From positions 3,220,842 to 3,284,841 of the forward strand of contig CP096135.1 in assembly GCA_023213195.1 (NCBI GenBank): DNA of 64,000 bases. Direction: 5' to 3'. Shown here in pieces: positions 39,316-48,659 of this stretch (within the stretch, counting starts at the first letter, position 1; every line of letters begins with the position of its first letter). The notes under the pieces are model-generated. The model ran no database searches. It saw only the letters and a program-made list of their open reading frames with translations, and was not told the origin of the DNA. This stretch comes from Sphingobacteriales bacterium JAD_PAG50586_3. Lineage in GTDB: Bacteria > Bacteroidota > Bacteroidia > CAMBQF01. The position numbers were made by a program, and so were the translations under genes.

Positions 39316-40455
39316 TTATGCTAAAATTTGTTTAGCTATTACAACTTTCTGTATTTCAGAGGTTCCTTCGCCTATGGTACATAGTTTAGAGTCGCGGTAG
39401 AACTTCTCTACCGGAAAATCTTTGGTATAACCATAGCCACCAAATATCTGTACAGCATCGGTAGATACCTGCACACATATTTCAGAAGCGTAGTATTTAG
39501 CATACGCCGACTCTTTGGTAACCTTTAAGCCGCGGTTTTTTAAATCGGCCGCCTGAGTAGGTTAATAATTCAGCGGCTTCTATTTTAACGGCCATATCAG
39601 CCAGTTTAAAGCTAATGCCCTGGAATTCAGCAATAGGTTTACCAAACTGCTCACGTTCTTTGGCATATTTAACAGAAGCATCGAAAGCGCCTTTGGCAAT
39701 ACCTAACGATAGGGCCGCGATAGAAATACGACCACCGTCTAGTACCTTCATGGCCTGGATAAAGCCATCGCCAATTTTGCCTAATACGTTTTCTTTGGGT
39801 ACGCGGCAGTTATCAAATATAACCTCGGCAGTTTCTGAGGCACGCATACCTAGTTTATTTTCTTTTTGCCTGCGCTAAAGCCGGGTGTGCCACGCTCTAC
39901 TACAAAAGCAGTAATACCGCGAGAGTCTAATAACTCACCCGTGCGGGCAAGTACTACCATTACATCAGAGCTTTTGCCGTGGGTAATCCAGTTTTTGGCA
40001 CCGTTTATAACCCAATCGTCGCCGTCTTGGGTAGCTACACATTTCATGCGCATAGCATCAGAACCGGTGTTGGCTTCGGTTAAGCCCCAGGCCCCAATCC
40101 ATTGGCCTGTAGCCAGTTTAGGCAACCATTTTTTCTTTTGTTCATCGTTACCAAACTGTAGTATATGGCCGGTACACAATGAGTTGTGAGCCGCAACCGA
40201 TAAACCTACAGAGCCGCAAATGCGGCCTACTTCGGTAACTACGGTAACATATTCTGTATACGATAGACCAGAACCACCATATTCGGTAGGAACTAAAACA
40301 CCCAGCATTCCCAATTCGCCTAATTGCTTAAGGCATTCTACCGGAAACTCCTGGGTTTCATCCCACTCCATAAATTTAGGTTTGATGTGCTTTTCGCCAA
40401 AGCTGCGGATGGTGTCCGCAATCATCTTCTGGTTTTCGTTGTAATTAAAGTCCAT
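39316..40455 (-). CDS. Acyl-CoA dehydrogenase (two frameshifts)
   Basis: About 380 residues. N-terminal [23 protein letters not shown]/substrate motifs [14 protein letters not shown] and [14 protein letters not shown]-terminal [20 protein letters not shown] with the flavin-binding end [16 protein letters not shown]. The base would be the Glu in the GGYGY-to-TSEIQ region, as in short-chain acyl-CoA dehydrogenases. Breaks are in a four-T run (39858-39861; [10 protein letters not shown] restored) and near 39554-39557 ([11 protein letters not shown] restored). First step of beta-oxidation or branched-chain amino acid breakdown. Confidence 0.9.
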
Positions 40456-40566
40456 AGTTGTATTAAAAAATCCGGACGCGAAGATAGGGATTTTAGTTGA
40501 AAGTTGGCAGTTGGCGGTTGATAGTAATAGAATGAACAGATAAAGAGATAGGGAGATAAATAATTA

Positions 40567-41152
40567 TTATATTATTTGATTTGCCAGGTAGTCTTGTTTG
40601 TACTGATAAAATTTTTCAAAATCACACTCTAAGCAACCATCCTTATCGAGGTATACCCACTTATTTGAATAGCATTGTTTTGTAAAATACAAGTAAGACT
40701 TAATAGAATTGAAGGTGTAAGAGGGCCAACCGCCGTGTCCACCGTCATACAGTAGTTTTCCATAATTATCCCCTTCATTTAATTCAACAAATGTATTACC
40801 TGATTCACAGAGTAATAAAAAGAGTTTGATACCATTGGGATAAAAATCAGGATGGTCTGTATTTATTACAGGAACAATTTTATTTAAATAGTGATACACG
40901 TACTCAAAATTTGCTAAGATATCCATAGATAATAATTCTAAATACCCCATGGAAATACGGATATTAGAATCAATCCCTCCGGTTATGCTGTAAAGTTCAA
41001 AAATCTCGTCGGTAAACTTTAGCCCTAAATCTTTTTCATGATTTTTTAATTCTTCTATGGATAAGCTAAGGCAAGAGATAATCAGCCATGTTATAGCCCA
41101 TGCCTTTTTGTATGGCTATAATATCAGCAAATAGGGTAGTTATTGTTTCCAT
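40567..41152 (-). CDS. SMI1/KNR4 family protein (one frameshift)
   Basis: About 195 residues from ATG 41150-41152. The N-terminal motif LPSLSIEELKNHEKDLGLKF followed by TDEIFELYSITGG matches the SMI1/KNR4 start (..I...E..LG..LP.e...LY...NG). The C-terminal GHGGWPSYTFNSIKSYLYF and the closing helix fit as well. A one-base shift near 41067-41072 separates the first 30 residues. Bacterial SMI1/KNR4 proteins are often immunity proteins against polymorphic toxins. No toxin gene is adjacent, so it may be an orphan immunity gene. Confidence 0.65.
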
Positions 41153-41175
41153 AAAAGCAAAGATATTAACCTTTG

Positions 41176-41204
41176 GGTGAGATTCCTGCCTACGCAGGAA
41201 TGAC
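41176..41204. repeat. REP-like palindrome (GGTGAGATTCC...GGAATGAC)
   Basis: GGTGAGATTCCTGCCTACGC followed by AGGAATGAC. The arms ATTCCTGC/GCAGGAAT enclose CTAC. Same family as 31829, 45760, 47581 and 48862. Confidence 0.75.
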
Positions 41205-41255
41205 TATCAACTTTTAATTATGCAATCTCACAATTACTAATTCATAATTAGAAAA

Positions 41256-41974
41256 CTAATCCTCGCCGAAAGGTAAGCGGGTGGGGTCTTCTTTTTTGCC
41301 GCCAATTTCAACAGAAAGGGTTAGCTGCACAAAGTTTTTGGCAACGCCGCCGGTAGTTAGCCTATAATCTAACTGGTTTACCCAACCGGCCTGTATAGTA
41401 ACGGGCGAAAGGCGGTAGCCCGCCCCAAGGAAAAAGCGGTTACGCTCAAAATAGGGTTCGGTATTGGTTAAGAACAACTCGTTAAACGTACTTAAATAAA
41501 CCGTTTTTGTCTCCATTTTTTTATGGTTAAGCGGCACGGCTATGCCCAACCTGTAGCGGAAACGGTTTCGGTAGCCGGTTGTAAAATAGCGCTGCTCTAT
41601 ACGAAAGCGGTGCTCAAAAACAGACGGCCTATGTTGTCTTTTATAGTAGCTTCTTGCCACACGCGCACCTCGTTAGCCGTTACGGGGCGCATAAAGTTGC
41701 CGCCTTTGGTGTAGGTATCGTACTTACCGCTACCAATAAAAACAGAAAAGCGTTTATTAATATTATAGCCAAACCCACCCTTAAACTCGTGGTAAAAAAA
41801 CTGGTTGTAAAACCTATCGCTACGGGCCTGGGTTTCAAACGTAAAGTAGAAATTGCCTTTAACTTTGCCACGTAGGTTTAACACTGTCCAGCTACCAAGG
41901 CCGGGCGATGTGGTTTGGGCATAAGCACCAAAGCCAATTAGCAGCAATGCTGCAATAAGGGTTGAGCGAAACAT
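41256..41974 (-). CDS. DUF2490 family outer-membrane protein (one frameshift)
   Basis: About 240 residues. Signal peptide MFRSTLIAALLLIGFGAYAQ, then alternating aromatic strands of a small beta-barrel: NLRGKVKGNFYFTFETQARS, FYHEFKGGFGYNINKRFSVF, EHRFRIEQRYFTTGYRNRFR and LFLTNTEPYFERNRFFLGAG, all DUF2490 features. One A is missing in the run at 41616-41620. Function unknown. Transcribed alone. Confidence 0.87.
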
Positions 41975-42058
41975 TGGGCAAAGATAACATTAGCTTGACA
42001 TCTTAATATTGAGTTTACAATAGAGCCGCCCTTATTTACCCTACATACATTCAATTAT

Positions 42059-43050
42059 CTACTTAACCACCTGTGCTATCTGGTTAATAGCAGCCTTAGA
42101 TTCTTTAAGCCCCGTAACAGCCATCCAAACATGGAACATACCGGGGTATTCAAAGTAATTAAAGCTTGTATTTTGCTTATCAAGCATAGCTTTAAGTTTG
42201 CGGCAGTCGGCAATTAACACATCGTGGGTGCCTATAAAAAGGAGATTTTGCCAAGCCCGTCAAAATTGCCGTAAATAGGGCTAACCCTTGGGTTAGTTAG
42301 GCTTAGGTTGCCGGCATACGCCTTACCGGTAATTTGCAATGCTTTAAGGTTTAGCATTTTATCCTGCTTTTCTACCGCGGCTATTCCGGGATTAGTCATG
42401 CTAACATCAAGCCATGGCGCAAGCAACACAATATTACCCGGCTGCGGCAGGTTTTGGGCCTTAATTTCCTGCGCCAGTGCCAAGTGATAGTCCACCGCCG
42501 GCAGAGTCGCCCATAATGGTTATATCACTGGCATTTGCCGTGGTAAGTAATTGCGAATATACATGCATCATAAAAGCGTAAACATCGGGACATTGAGCCG
42601 CAGGTGCCAGGGGTAATCGGGTACTACAATGGTGGCATTGGTTTTAGCCAGCAATTGGGCTATCAAATCCCAATGAAAACTAAGGATATTGGCCACATAA
42701 GAACCGCCATGTAAATAAAGTATAACCTTGCCCGATGCATTTTTACGGGGAGTAAACGTCCATATTTTACGTCCGTTATACTCGTTAACAACCATTGCGT
42801 ACCTGCGCCTTAGCGATGATGGAATGCGTGCCGGGGTTTGGTTAAACTTATTGCGTTTATATTTTCGTTCCGCGCCTTTATTAAGGCCAATAACTACCAT
42901 ACCAAATTTTAAAAAGCGCGCTTTGCAACTAACCGGTTTATTGTGTATATAAACCATAGATGTATCGGGTACAGATTGTGCAAAAATTGAAACTGATATT
43001 GCAGCCACTAAAACTACAACGCTTACTGTTCGGGTTAATAACATATTCAT
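42059..43050 (-). CDS. Secreted alpha/beta hydrolase, HSL-type esterase (three frameshifts)
   Basis: About 330 residues with signal peptide (MNMLLTRTVSVVVLVAAIS). The oxyanion motif is LYLHGGSYV, the nucleophile elbow GDSAGGGLSLALA, and the catalytic His region FEYPGMFHVWMAV, as in the hormone-sensitive-lipase/BFAE family; HDVLIADCRKL probably holds the Asp. Breaks: four-G run at 42610-42613, an extra G near 42479-42481, and a five-A run at 42236-42240. It hydrolyses short acyl esters. Likely periplasmic, given the signal peptide. Confidence 0.85.
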
Positions 43051-43246
43051 TATAAGGAACAAAAGTAGCAACTTAGGCCAAATATGCCTTATGGTTTTTA
43101 ACTGTAAATACAGGGTGCAGTAATTATTGTGGCAGGAATAACCTATGCTGTAAAGTATAAACTAACTTGGCACAGCTATTGAACCATAGAGAAACATTAT
43201 TAATTTACGGCTGTTTAGCTAACAATAAGCAGCCTATTAAGACTTT

Positions 43247-45711
43247 TTGACAGACATGACAAATCAATTTGATATACAATATTTAGCCAACGGCGACGAA
43301 GAACCAGATTTTATTCCCTTACTGACTAACGAGGATGAGGAGCAGATGAACAATGAGGACATGCCTGACATTGTGTCTATTCTGCCATTGCGCAACACGG
43401 TTTTGTTTCCCGGGGTGGTAATACCCATTACCGTAGGCCGCGATAAATCTATAAAACTGATTAAAGATGCTTACAAAGGCGACCGTATAATTGGGGTAAC
43501 ATCGCAAAAAGATGTGCATGTTGAAGACCCTCAGTTTGAAGACCTTAACCGCGTAGGTACCTTGGCGCACATTATTAAAATGCTGCGCATGCCCGATGGT
43601 AACACCACCGTTATTATCCAGGTAAAAAGCGCTTTGCCTTAAAAGAGTCTATACAAATAGAGCCGTATTTTAAAGCGAAGATTGAAGCTTTTAACGACGA
43701 AGGGATTGTAGATAAAGACAACGACGAGTTTTTGGCATTGATAGGTTCTATAAGGGATGTGTCGGTAAATATTATCCGCCAGTCGCCGCAAATACCTACC
43801 GAGGCTTCTTTCGCTATTAAGAACATAGAAAGCCCATCGTTTTTGATAAACTTCATATCATCGAACATGCAAGCCGCCGTTGGCGACAAGCAGGAGATAC
43901 TGGAGATACGCGATTTGCGCCGCCGTGCCGAGAAAATTCTGGGCCTGCTTACCAAAGAGCTGCAGATGCTGGAACTGAAAAACCAGATACAGAACAAGGT
44001 AAAGACTGATATTGACCAGCAGCAAAAAGAATACTTTTTAAACCAGCAGCTTAAGCAGATACACGAAGAGCTGGGGTTGAACAATACCGACAAACAAATA
44101 TCGGACTTGCGGGAGCGGGCAGCCGGCATGAAATGGAAAGAGGAAGTAGCCACGGTGTTTAAACGCGAGGTTGATAAGCTGCAGCGCATGAACCCAATGG
44201 CCGCCGAATTTAGCATGCAGATGAACTACTGCGAGTTGCTGCTTGACCTGCCATGGGGTGTTAAAACTGACGATAACTTTGACCTTAAACGCGCCAAGAA
44301 AATACTAGACCGCGACCATTTTGGGTTGGAGAAAGTAAAAGAGCGCATACTAGAATACCTTGGCTGTTATAAAGCTGAAAGGTGGCAGCATGAAATCGCC
44401 CATACTGTGTTTATACGGCCCTCCGGGGTTGGTAAAACATCGTTGGGCAAAAGCGTAGCCGAAGCATTAGGTAGAAAATACATCCGCATGTCGCTGGGTG
44501 GTTTGCACGATGAAGCTGAGATACGCGGACACCGCAAAACCTATATTGGCGCTATGCCGGGCCGCATTATGCAAAACCTGCGCAAGGCCCAAAGTGCCAA
44601 CCCGGTGTTTGTGCTAGACGAGATTGATAAACTGGGCAATAGTTACTAGGGCGACCCATCGTCGGCACTGCTAGAAGTGCTTGACCCTGAACAAAACGGT
44701 GCTTTTTACGATAACTTTATTGAGGTTGATTTTGACCTGAGCAACGTTATGTTTATTGCTACGGCCAACAGCCTGTCTAACGTTCAGCCGGCCTTGCTAG
44801 ACCGTATGGAGATTATAAACGTATCGGGCTACACCATTGAAGAAAAAGTAGAAATTGCCCATACGCATTTGCTGCCTAAGCTTATAGAAGACCACGGCAT
44901 ACCAAAGAGCAAAATTAATATCTCTAAAAAGATAATTGAGAAGATTGTAGAGGGCTACACCAGCGAGAGCGGGGTACGTAACCTTGAAAAGAAAATGGCT
45001 AAGGTGTTCCGCGCTGTGGCCCGCCACATTGCTATGGAAGAGGCCTACAACGTAAAAGTTGACGAAGCCTTTTTAGATAAGGTGCTTGGCCCGCCGATAC
45101 AAAAAGAGGTATACCAAAATAACGATGTTGCCGGTGTGGTTACAGGCCTTGCCTACACACCCGTTGGTGGCGCTATATTGTTTATTGAGGTGGCCCTTAG
45201 CCAAAGCCAAGGCAAAGGTGGCAAGCTTACGCTAACGGGTAACCTGGGCGATGTGATGAAAGAGAGCGCCGTTATTGCGCTTGAATACCTTAAAGGCCAC
45301 TCTACAGAGTTTGGCATTCCGGCAGATGCTTTTGATAACTGGAATGTACACGTACACGTACCCGAAGGCGCTACGCCTAAAGATGGCCCAAGTGCGGGTG
45401 TTACCATGCTTACAGCCCTTGCATCGGCATTTACGCAGCGTAAGGTGAAGAAACAACTGGCCATGACGGGTGAGATTACCCTGCGTGGCAAGGTGTTGCC
45501 TGTGGGTGGTATTAAAGAGAAAATTCTGGCTGCCAAGCGTGCGGGTATTAAAGAGATTATTTTGTGCGAAGACAACCGCAAGGATATTGCCGAGATAACC
45601 ACTACGTATATAGCCGACCTAAAATTCCACTACGTACGCACCATGAGTGAGGTGTTGGAACTGGCGCTGATGAAGGAGAAGGTAAAGAAACCGTTGCCGA
45701 TTGGAAAGTAG
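43247..45711 (+). CDS. lon: Lon protease (three indels and an in-frame TAG)
   Basis: About 820 residues. N-domain [20 protein letters not shown]; coiled middle with [16 protein letters not shown] region with [20 protein letters not shown] and [13 protein letters not shown]; protease Ser in [15 protein letters not shown] and Lys in [16 protein letters not shown] is missing at 43620-43622. Bases 44363-44425 are out of frame because of an extra G (44362-44363) and a missing G (44425-44428), so the true Walker A YGPPGVGKT reads as [14 protein letters not shown] at 44647-44649 interrupts the conserved ..[16 protein letters not shown] region. ATP-dependent quality-control protease; essential residues are otherwise present. 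Confidence 0.92.
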
Positions 45712-45759
45712 TTGCCGGTTCTCAGTTGCCTGTTGCCAGTAAAAACATAAAAGGTGAAC

Positions 45760-45788
45760 GTCATTCCCGCGCAGGCGGGAATCTCACC
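45760..45788. repeat. REP-like palindrome (GTCATTCCCGC...GCGGGAATCTCACC)
   Basis: GTCATTCCCGCGCAGGCGGG followed by AATCTCACC, between lon and the first lipoprotein paralog. It is the inverted orientation of the GGTGAGATTCC form seen at 41176 and 48862. Confidence 0.75.
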
Positions 45789-45849
45789 ATACTGTAATAG
45801 AAAATCTCCCGAATTGTTTGGGGGCTTTTATTATTATATTTGTAATACC

Positions 45850-46401
45850 ATGATAAAGCCACTATATATTATTTGCCTGTTTGCCCTGCTTGGTTTGGGG
45901 TTAGTTTCTTGTAAAAAGGAAAAATCAGACTCAATTGAAATAATGGATATTTCTGAATATAACAGTTCTGAATACATAGTAAACAATAGTACTTTCTGTT
46001 TTTCAGCTGGCACTTTTTCAGATTTTGATTATTTATCTGTAGACAATAATTCTGTTTCAGATGTAAAAGTTGGCTATCAATATTCTTTTCAAGGAGGGAA
46101 TGCTTATAGTTCCTATTATATTGCCAAGGTAAATCCAGGGGTATTAATTGAGTTTGCCATTAATTCTGATTCTCTATTAATGCCATATTTAGATGGAGAT
46201 AATATTGGCCCTTCTTGTATATGGTATTCTAAAAGCTACTTTAGTATTCCCTCAGAAGACTTAAACATATGGTTTACCGGAGTAAAATATATTGGTTTTA
46301 AAATTCCTGATGGCAATACTTACAAATATGGATTTATAAAATTTTATTATGACCAAACTATTTCTAAAGGATGTTTTGGCCCATCAGTAATGCAACGGTA
46401 A
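45850..46401 (+). CDS. Tandem lipoprotein paralog 1
   Basis: 183 residues. ATG 45850 is chosen because the next copies start in the same way. Signal LYIICLFALLGLGLVSC with lipobox LVSC, then KKEKSDSIEIMDISEYNSS. The middle is rich in Ser, Tyr and Asn; the C-terminal motif KYIGFKIPDGNTYKYGFIKF resembles the Y-x-G-F-K..NG..YGW strands of secreted Bacteroidota beta-proteins. It ends with GPSVMQR. The function is unknown; it is presumably surface or periplasmic. The gene following starts two bases after the stop. Confidence 0.8.
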   Translation: MIKPLYIICLFALLGLGLVSCKKEKSDSIEIMDISEYNSSEYIVNNSTFCFSAGTFSDFDYLSVDNNSVSDVKVGYQYSFQGGNAYSSYYIAKVNPGVLIEFAINSDSLLMPYLDGDNIGPSCIWYSKSYFSIPSEDLNIWFTGVKYIGFKIPDGNTYKYGFIKFYYDQTISKGCFGPSVMQR

Positions 46402-46403
46402 CC

Positions 46404-46943
46404 ATGATAAAGCCACTATATATTATTTGCCTGTTTGCCCTGCTTGGTGTGGGGTTAGTTTCTTGTAAAAAGGAAAAATCAGATCCTATTGAAATAAAGG
46501 ATATTTCTGAATATAATGCAGCTAACTTTTATATCAATACCAGTGAGTATTATTTGAATCCCAGTGATTATACAGGGTATAGTTTTAATAATAGCAATGT
46601 TGATATTGATAAAGATATCGTATATCATACCAATTTTGTAACCAACAACAATGTATATATTGGTAGTTCTGCATATTTTACAATTACCTCAGACCTTGAA
46701 TTTCATGTAGACCCTGCTACAAATAAGATAATTCCACATACAATAGGAGATTCCTTTTCTTCAGATATGAATTGGTCATCAACACCTAATACAGGTCTAT
46801 ATTCATCAAACAACCCTGATTGGAATGATGCAAATCCTACTTTCAAACATCTAATATTTAGAAAAAATATAAATGGAGAATATAGGTATGGTTGGGTAAT
46901 AGCCAGGGTAAATGGAGTAGGCCCATCAGTAATGCAACGATAA
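46404..46943 (+). CDS. Tandem lipoprotein paralog 2
   Basis: 179 residues. It starts MIKPLYIICLFALLGVGLVS and has lipobox C then KKEKSDPIEIKDISEYNAAN. The first 110 bases are nearly identical to paralog 1, while the middle differs almost completely (tyrosine- and asparagine-rich). C-terminal motif FRKNINGEYRYGWVIARV and the same GPSVMQR end. The two-base gap before it and the two-base gap after it indicate one transcript with its neighbours. No known family is recognised. Confidence 0.8.
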   Translation: MIKPLYIICLFALLGVGLVSCKKEKSDPIEIKDISEYNAANFYINTSEYYLNPSDYTGYSFNNSNVDIDKDIVYHTNFVTNNNVYIGSSAYFTITSDLEFHVDPATNKIIPHTIGDSFSSDMNWSSTPNTGLYSSNNPDWNDANPTFKHLIFRKNINGEYRYGWVIARVNGVGPSVMQR

Positions 46944-46945
46944 CC

Positions 46946-47536
46946 ATGCTAAAACCACTATATATAATTTGCCTGTTTGCGCTGATTGGTTTAGGGTTGG
47001 TTGGTTGTGAAAAGGAGCAGATAACTACATTACCTGATAGTACACCGCAGCAATACTTTTTCACTATTAAAGACACTTCTGAGTATAACAGCGCTGATTT
47101 TTATATTAATACGGATGTAAGAGTTTTTCCATCACCTAATTCAAGCATAGAATTTGATATTGACAATGATAATATTAATGATATTAGGCTCACACATGAA
47201 CACATCGGGAGTAATGGAAGTGGTAACATAAATGTTGTTTTAAATGATTTGACTCCAGATTCATCTTTAACGTTTTCTGCTAAGACTAATAATCTATATT
47301 CTCCTTTCCCTTATCAGCTAGGTGATACAATAAGTGAATCTCAAAATTGGTCTTACATAAACCATTTTCTTTTAACAGATCTTGATTATACCCCTAATAG
47401 TGATTATGTCTATTATTGGAATTGGGGAGATCCAGATCTACAATATTTAGCATTTAGAAAAAAGATAGGCTCTGATTATAAATATGGTTGGTTTATGATT
47501 GGTGGATATATTGGATTATCAGTTATACAACTCTAG
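46946..47536 (+). CDS. Tandem lipoprotein paralog 3
   Basis: 196 residues. It starts MLKPLYIICLFALIGLGLVG with lipobox LVGC, then a different linker (EKEQITTLPDSTPQQ) before the shared DTSEYNSADFYINTD core. The region NSSIEFDIDNDNINDIRLTH looks like a DxDxDxN calcium-binding loop. C-terminal YLAFRKKIGSDYKYGWFMIG. It ends SVIQL, a diverged form of the SVMQR end. Two bases separate it from paralog 2. A truncated fourth copy follows at once. Confidence 0.8.
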   Translation: MLKPLYIICLFALIGLGLVGCEKEQITTLPDSTPQQYFFTIKDTSEYNSADFYINTDVRVFPSPNSSIEFDIDNDNINDIRLTHEHIGSNGSGNINVVLNDLTPDSSLTFSAKTNNLYSPFPYQLGDTISESQNWSYINHFLLTDLDYTPNSDYVYYWNWGDPDLQYLAFRKKIGSDYKYGWFMIGGYIGLSVIQL

Positions 47537-47539
47537 GAT

Positions 47540-47580
47540 ATGTAAAAACACTACATATAATTTGCCTGTTTGCCTTGCTT
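47540..47580 (+). pseudogene. Truncated fourth lipoprotein copy, cut by a REP-like element
   Basis: The 41 bases from ATG 47540 align to the first codons of paralogs 1-3 (AATTTGCCTGTTTGCC then TTGCTTGG), with an indel that creates TAA at codon 2. The likeness stops exactly where GGTGAGATT of the repeat at 47581 begins. It is a remnant, not a gene. Confidence 0.7.
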
Positions 47581-47670
47581 GGTGAGATTATCAGCTCTGC
47601 GCTTTGCTTTGCAAAACTTGTAGTCCCGCCTCCCGACGATGAATGTCGGGACGGGTGCGCGGGAATGACG
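47581..47670. repeat. Expanded REP-like element with inner palindrome
   Basis: Outer ends GGTGAGATT (47581-47589) and GCGCGGGAATGACG (47657-47670) match the ends of the simple REPs. Between them lies about 65 bases containing CCCGAC-GATGAAT-GTCGGG. It joins directly to the truncated lipoprotein remnant. Confidence 0.65.
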
Positions 47671-47716
47671 ACCATCTTTTTAACACTTCAACCTATTAAC
47701 ATTTTTTATTTTTTAC

Positions 47717-47748
47717 TTGACAAAAGGTGGTATAGTGTTGTATCTTTG
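47717..47748 (+). promoter_or_regulatory. Orphan consensus promoter without a downstream gene
   Basis: TTGACAA (47717-47723) and TATCTTTG (47741-47748), with 21 bases between TTG and TA, match the Bacteroidota promoter. The predicted transcript starts near 47755 with a GTTTCGAAAC self-complementary segment. The next plus-strand gene is more than 5 kb away. An 11-codon frame MTINHFLAKNN (47781-47816) is the only early reading frame. Candidate small RNA or leader. Confidence 0.6.
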
Positions 47749-47878
47749 TAGTGTTGTTTCGAAACACACTTCTTGGCCCCATGACGATTAATCATTTTCT
47801 AGCAAAAAATAATTAATGTCAGGGCAGGACCGTTATTACTGTCGGTTATCAGTAAAAAAACAAAAAAGCAGTACTGCA

Positions 47879-47914
47879 CCCCTCCCCAAACCCCTCCCCC
47901 AAAGGGAGAGGGGC
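47879..47914. repeat. CCCCTCCCC...GGGAGAGGGG palindrome
   Basis: CCCCTCCCCAAACCCCTCCC followed by CCAAAGGGAGAGGGG. The second half pairs CCCCTCCCCC with GGGAGAGGGG. Same family as the elements at 17038, 48402 and 51389. It might end the transcript of the orphan promoter, though no T run follows. Confidence 0.6.
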
Positions 47915-48018
47915 TAAAAAAGAGTTATAGTACAATTAAAAAAAATAGTTAAGTAAACCGAAAGCATCTTTGAATTAAGCTCTGTCGGTAGGTTATACCC
48001 CAACTATATTTTATGCTT

Positions 48019-48056
48019 TAACCCTAGTCTCGTTTAAAACGAGATTGGGGTTAGGG
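48019..48056. repeat. Palindrome TAACCCTA...TTAGGG with inner TCTCGTTT/AAACGAGA
   Basis: An 8-bp perfect inner stem TCTCGTTT/AAACGAGA lies inside imperfect arms AACCCTA and GGGGTTAGGG. It is unlike the other palindromes of the window, and is followed by the ACCGCAGATTTAAAGAGATT sequence at about 48075. Confidence 0.6.
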
Positions 48057-48219
48057 TGTTTGTGTAAATTGTCTGAACCGCAGATTTAAAGAGATTAATA
48101 TGATTAATGGATTAATTACCCTCTCCCGTCTGTCGCCGTTGGCGACATCCACCTCCGCCCGGATAAATTGATTTATCCATTCGGACGGGCTCTCAATGAG
48201 AGGGACCTTTAAAACAAGC

Positions 48220-48644
48220 GCGAAAATGAGTTGTCGGGCTACATGCTGTAGAGGTTCCGTACCCCCACCGTCTCCCCGCCAAGAGCGTGTCGACACCTCC
48301 CCCTACTAGTAGGGGGAGGAAAGCCGAGGTACGAGGCAGGAGGGGGTACAAACCTGCGAAAACGAGTGTATTAGCTACATGCTGTAGGGAAATACCCCTC
48401 CCAACCCTCCCCTTAAAGGGAGGGCTTAAAATAACCGCGAAAACGGGTGTATTAGCTACACGCTATAGGGGTTTGAAAGATCCCCCTTTAGAAAGGGGGT
48501 GCCGAGTGAAACGAGGTGGGGGATTTTATTGCCGCCGAAGAAATCCCTCGTCTTCCGACTACCGTCGGAATCCACTCCCTTTTAAAAGGGAGACCTTTAA
48601 ATATGACCTGCGAAAACGGGTGTATTAGCTACATGCTGTAAGGG
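48220..48644. repeat. Four-copy interspersed repeat with core GTATTAGCTACATGCTGTA
   Basis: Copies at about 48220-48254, 48353-48389, 48435-48471 and 48607-48644 share GCGAAAACGGG then GTATTAGCTACATGCTGTA (first copy diverged: GCGAAAATGAG, GGGCTACATGCTGTAGAGG). The core has a CTACA-TGC-TGTAG hairpin. Between copies lie CCCTCCC/GGGAGGG-type palindromes of different lengths (48402-48428, 48478-48500, 48572-48592), and the spacing is irregular (about 133, 82 and 172 bases). No gene is seen here; the reading frames found are artefacts of the repeats. Confidence 0.75.
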
Positions 48645-48659
48645 TTTGGAGAAAAACAA

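Noticed and set aside
47755..47915. SRP RNA or 6S RNA downstream of the orphan promoter
   Set aside because: The sequence has GTCAGGGCAGGACCG but not the SRP tetraloop/asymmetric-bulge core or a 6S-like long rod; no known RNA family could be supported.
48287..48628. 113-codon open frame across the palindrome cluster
   Set aside because: It consists of translated repeats (RGRKAEVRGRRG, PLPTLPLKGG) and has no family features; it is a by-product of repeat sequence.
48220..48644. CRISPR array
   Set aside because: Only four repeats, unequal spacers of 45-140 bases made of palindromes, and no cas genes in the window.
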